Positions 23,381-26,038 of a stretch of DNA of 26,038 nt are shown piece by piece; within the stretch, counting starts at the first letter, position 1; each line of letters begins with the position of its first letter. This DNA is from an uncultured Prevotellaceae bacterium. GTDB taxonomy: Bacteria > Bacteroidota > Bacteroidia > Bacteroidales > Muribaculaceae. Location of the stretch: positions 1 through 26,038 of the forward strand of contig CAMYCE010000022.1 of NCBI GenBank assembly GCA_947254205.1, given 5' to 3'. A model generated the notes under the pieces. That model was given only the letters and a program-made list of their open reading frames with translations. It was not told where the DNA came from and searched no databases. The position numbers and the translations under genes are program-made.

Positions 23381-24635
23381 TGTTCTATTAGGTTTACAAT
23401 GGGGCGATGAAGGCAAAGGCAAAGTAGTCGATGTTCTCACCCCTCGTTATGATATTGTGGCTCGTTTTCAAGGAGGGCCCAATGCCGGACACACACTTGA
23501 ATTTCAAGGACATCACTATGTGTTGCGCTCAATTCCTTCGGGCATTTTTCAGCACAATCAGGCCAATGTGATTGGCAATGGAGTTGTGCTCGACCCTGTG
23601 TTGTTTCAAGAAGAAGCACAAGACCTTGAAAACAAAGGTATTGAAATCAAGAAAATATTGAAGATTTCAAAAAAAGTGCACCTCATCATGCCCACCCACA
23701 GGCTTCTTGATGCTGCCAATGAAAAACTCAAGGGCGATGCCAAAATCGGGACAACCGGCAAGGGCATTGGCCCCACCTACACCGATAAAATTAGCCGCAA
23801 TGGCTTGAGATTGGGCGATGTGTTTTCCAATTTTGAAGAAAAGTATAACAAGGCCAAGCAACGTCATCTTCACTTGCTCAAAACGCTTGGCGTAGAGCAA
23901 AACGTTGCCCAACTTGAAAAACGATGGTTAGAGGCTATTGAGTATATCAAGCAGTTTGATATTATTGATAGTGAATACTACATGAATCGGCAGTTGCAAG
24001 AAGGCAAGAGCATTTTGTGTGAAGGTGCACAAGGTAGCTTGCTCGATGTTGACTTTGGCTCCTATCCGTTTGTCACATCGTCCAACACCATCAGCGCTGG
24101 AGCTTGCAATGGCTTGGGCATTGCACCTTGCCACATTGGTGATGTGTATGGCATTTTCAAGGCCTACTGTACTCGTGTGGGCAGTGGCCCTTTTCCAACC
24201 GAGCTTTTTGACGAAACGGGCTATAAAATTCGTGAATTAGGTCATGAGTTTGGAGCAGTCACAGGGCGTGAGCGCCGTTGTGGCTGGATCGACCTTGTGG
24301 CATTGCGCTACACAATCATGCTCAATGGTGTGACTCAGCTCATCATGATGAAGAGCGATGTGCTCGATAGTTTTGCTACAATCAAGGCTTGTGATGCCTA
24401 TGAAATTGATGGCAAGACAACTCGCGACTTCCCCTTCAATATTGAAAGTGGTGTTAACCCCATTTACACCGAGATCAAAGGTTGGCAGGTCGACATGACT
24501 AAAATAACCGATGAGAAAGATTTTCCACAAGAGTTTAAAGACTACATGAAATTTTTGGAAGAAAAATTGGGCGTGCCCATCACTATTGTTTCGGTGGGCC
24601 CCGATCGTGAACAGACAATCATTTTAAATAAATAA
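23367..24635 (+). CDS. purA: Adenylosuccinate synthetase
   Basis: This 422-residue cytosolic enzyme makes adenylosuccinate from IMP, aspartate and GTP, the first committed step to AMP. The N-terminal GTP loop LQWGDEGKGK (10-19) contains the catalytic Asp14, and GGPNAGHTL (36-44) contains the catalytic His42. Further signatures are GTTGKGIGPTYTDK, CEGAQGSLLDVDFGSYPFVTSS and TGRERRCGWID. The C-terminus GPDREQTI is typical. It starts inside the end of the Fur gene, so its translation is probably coupled to the regulator, and both are read from the promoter at 22828-22859. The DUF1015 gene starts 37 bases after its stop. Length and catalytic residues are normal. Confidence 0.97.
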   Translation: MTKVDVLLGLQWGDEGKGKVVDVLTPRYDIVARFQGGPNAGHTLEFQGHHYVLRSIPSGIFQHNQANVIGNGVVLDPVLFQEEAQDLENKGIEIKKILKISKKVHLIMPTHRLLDAANEKLKGDAKIGTTGKGIGPTYTDKISRNGLRLGDVFSNFEEKYNKAKQRHLHLLKTLGVEQNVAQLEKRWLEAIEYIKQFDIIDSEYYMNRQLQEGKSILCEGAQGSLLDVDFGSYPFVTSSNTISAGACNGLGIAPCHIGDVYGIFKAYCTRVGSGPFPTELFDETGYKIRELGHEFGAVTGRERRCGWIDLVALRYTIMLNGVTQLIMMKSDVLDSFATIKACDAYEIDGKTTRDFPFNIESGVNPIYTEIKGWQVDMTKITDEKDFPQEFKDYMKFLEEKLGVPITIVSVGPDREQTIILNK

Positions 24636-24672
24636 TTTTTTTATCCTAAACAATTAAATCTTTTATTAAAAC

Positions 24673-25920
24673 ATGGCAATTGTAAAACCATTTAAAGGCG
24701 TACGTCCTCCAAAGGAATTCGTCGAGCAAGTAGAAAGCCGTCCCTATGATGTGTTGAACTCTGAGGAGGCTCGTGAAGAAGCAAAAGGCAATGAAAAGAG
24801 CTTATATCATATTATCAAGCCCGAAATCGACTTCCCCGAAGGCACAAGTGAATATGATCCTCGTGTTTATGAGAAGGCTGCCGAAAACTTCAAGATGTTC
24901 CAAGACAAGGGCTGGCTGGTGCAAGACGAGAAAGAGCAATACTACATCTATGCTCAAACTATGAACAACAAAACTCAATATGGTATTGTTGTGGGTGCAG
25001 CTTGCCAAGACTATGTGAACGGTGTGATTAAAAAACACGAGCTCACTCGTCGCGACAAAGAAGAAGACCGCATGAAACACGTGCGTGTAAACGATGCCAA
25101 CATCGAGCCCGTGTTCTTTGCCTATCCCGACAATGCAGTGTTGAAGGAAATTACAACTCGCTATGCTGCCACAACTCCAGAGTATGACTTCATTGCTCCA
25201 ATCGATGGCTTCCGCCACCAGTTGTGGGTAGTGGCCGATGACAAAGACATCAACACTATCACCGAAGAGTTTGCCAAGATGCCCAGCCTCTACATTGCCG
25301 ATGGTCACCATCGCTCGGCTGCTGCCGGCTTGGTGGGTGGCGAGAAAGCCAAAAACAACCCCAACCACAAGGGCGACGAGGAATATAACTACTTCATGGC
25401 AGTTTGCTTCCAAGCTTCTGAACTCACGATTCTTGACTATAACCGTGTGGTTAAGGACTTGAATGGCATGACCCCGGCTCAATTCCTTGAAGCTTTAAAC
25501 AAAAACTTCATTGTTGAGAAAAAGGGTGCTGCTATCTATAAACCCGCAGCTTTGCATGAGTTCTCGCTCTATCTCGAAGGCGAGTGGTATGCTCTCACTG
25601 CCAAAGAAGGCACCTATGACAACACCGACCCCATTGGTGTGCTCGACGTTGACATCTCAAGTCGCTTGATTCTTGACGAACTTCTTGGAATCAAAGACTT
25701 GCGTTCAAGCGACCGCATCGACTTTGTGGGCGGGCTTCGTGGTCTCGAAGAGCTCAAGAAACGTGTTGATAGTGGCGAGATGAAGATGGCTCTTGCTTTG
25801 CACCCCGTTACCATGCAACAAATCATGGACATTGCCGATAGTGGCAAAATCATGCCTCCCAAGGCCACATGGTTTGAACCCAAATTGCGTTCGGGCTTGA
25901 TTATCCATAAGTTGAGCTAA
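24673..25920 (+). CDS. DUF1015 family protein (ParB/SerK-like fold)
   Basis: This 415-residue cytosolic protein belongs to DUF1015. Recognisable parts are the N-terminal FKGVRPPKEF and RPYDVLNSEEA (about 23-33), the motif KHELTRRDKEEDR (121-133) and YIADGHHRSAAAGL (207-220), where Asp-Gly-His-His-Arg resembles the ParB/sulfiredoxin-superfamily signature found in free-serine kinases such as archaeal SerK. A role as a serine kinase is therefore possible but is inference. From memory, DUF1015 genes often sit beside serC and serA in Bacteroidales and Clostridia; neither is in this window. It follows purA by 37 bases and ends at a strong terminator. The protein is highly charged and has no signal peptide or membrane helix. 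Confidence 0.88.
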   Translation: MAIVKPFKGVRPPKEFVEQVESRPYDVLNSEEAREEAKGNEKSLYHIIKPEIDFPEGTSEYDPRVYEKAAENFKMFQDKGWLVQDEKEQYYIYAQTMNNKTQYGIVVGAACQDYVNGVIKKHELTRRDKEEDRMKHVRVNDANIEPVFFAYPDNAVLKEITTRYAATTPEYDFIAPIDGFRHQLWVVADDKDINTITEEFAKMPSLYIADGHHRSAAAGLVGGEKAKNNPNHKGDEEYNYFMAVCFQASELTILDYNRVVKDLNGMTPAQFLEALNKNFIVEKKGAAIYKPAALHEFSLYLEGEWYALTAKEGTYDNTDPIGVLDVDISSRLILDELLGIKDLRSSDRIDFVGGLRGLEELKKRVDSGEMKMALALHPVTMQQIMDIADSGKIMPPKATWFEPKLRSGLIIHKLS

Positions 25921-25945
25921 ACCTACTGCAACACGCAATAATCAC

Positions 25946-25983
25946 AAAAATCCGCACTCTCATCATGGAGGGTGCGGGTTTTG
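25946..25983 (+). terminator. Terminator after the DUF1015 gene
   Basis: CCGCACTCTC (25952-25961) pairs with GAGGGTGCGG (25968-25977), ten pairs with one T-G wobble, around a 6-base loop. It is preceded by AAAAA and followed by GTTTTG. It ends the fur-purA-DUF1015 transcript, 25 bases after the stop codon. Confidence 0.88.
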
Positions 25984-26038
25984 TATTAAACCCCAATCGG
26001 TCATTAGGTCGCAATAAGAAAATATCTTAGGCTTTTCC

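Noticed and set aside
25963..26037. Minus-strand frame open to the right edge, 24 codons before a stop inside the terminator
   Set aside because: Reading ...KIFSYCDLMTDWG it looked like a possible C-terminus, but 24 open codons are expected often by chance and no family was recognised. Sequence beyond the edge would decide.
1..26038. CRISPR arrays, tRNA/rRNA genes, insertion sequences, prophage or defence genes
   Set aside because: No regularly spaced repeats, no cloverleaf-like segments, no transposase or integrase motifs and no terminal inverted repeats with target duplications were seen on either strand.

Overview
The window comes from a Bacteroidota genome, most likely order Bacteroidales (gut or oral lineage; I cannot separate Prevotellaceae from Muribaculaceae-like groups by eye). 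The reasons are families largely confined to this phylum (GLPGLI protein, DUF4290, DUF5063), a type 3 (archaeal/eukaryotic-like) prolyl-tRNA synthetase, near absence of Shine-Dalgarno sequences, and several start regions preceded by the Bacteroidota promoter form TTTG-N19-21-TAnnTTTG. I see no tRNA or rRNA gene, CRISPR array, insertion sequence or prophage. The content is mostly housekeeping.

Layout. 1-972, minus strand: a GLPGLI-family exported protein followed by the first 21 codons of another exported protein cut by the window edge. 973-1348: gene-free. 1349-10285, minus strand: a long co-directional run transcribed as yicC, gmk, nadD, a DUF5063 gene, an M18 aminopeptidase, a phosphohexomutase, then two related MFS transporters separated by a strong hairpin. 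10286-10376: a divergent promoter region. 10386-14736, plus strand: tsaB, DUF4290, rimM, a small acidic protein, an OmpA-domain lipid-envelope protein and proS, ending at a strong hairpin terminator that also lies at the 3' end of a convergent secreted-protein gene (14801-15895, minus). 15896-16045: a second divergent promoter region. 16046-17362, plus: a LysE-type exporter and a CBM9-like protein. 17518-21303: dnaE, the replicative DNA polymerase. Then thioredoxin, a sugar-nucleotide-type nucleotidyltransferase, a Fur-family regulator overlapping purA, and a DUF1015 protein, with clear terminators after the thioredoxin, the nucleotidyltransferase and the DUF1015 gene.

How the genes work together. 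The minus-strand run joins nucleotide and NAD metabolism (gmk, nadD), RNA turnover (yicC), peptide use (M18) and hexose phosphate interconversion with transport. The tsaB-proS run is translation-centred (tRNA t6A modification, 16S maturation, prolyl-tRNA charging) with envelope genes inserted.

No obviously new defence or mobile system is visible. The observations most worth checking are: the purA-linked Fur protein, which keeps its structural zinc cysteines but seems to have lost nearly all regulatory metal ligands; an extra two-helix segment in one of two tandem MFS paralogues; a long hairpin between those paralogues whose wobble pairs fit only the operon strand; a LysE exporter coupled to a CBM9-like protein with no signal peptide; and an uncharacterised secreted protein with its own promoter and terminator. 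All family assignments are by reading, without database searches.
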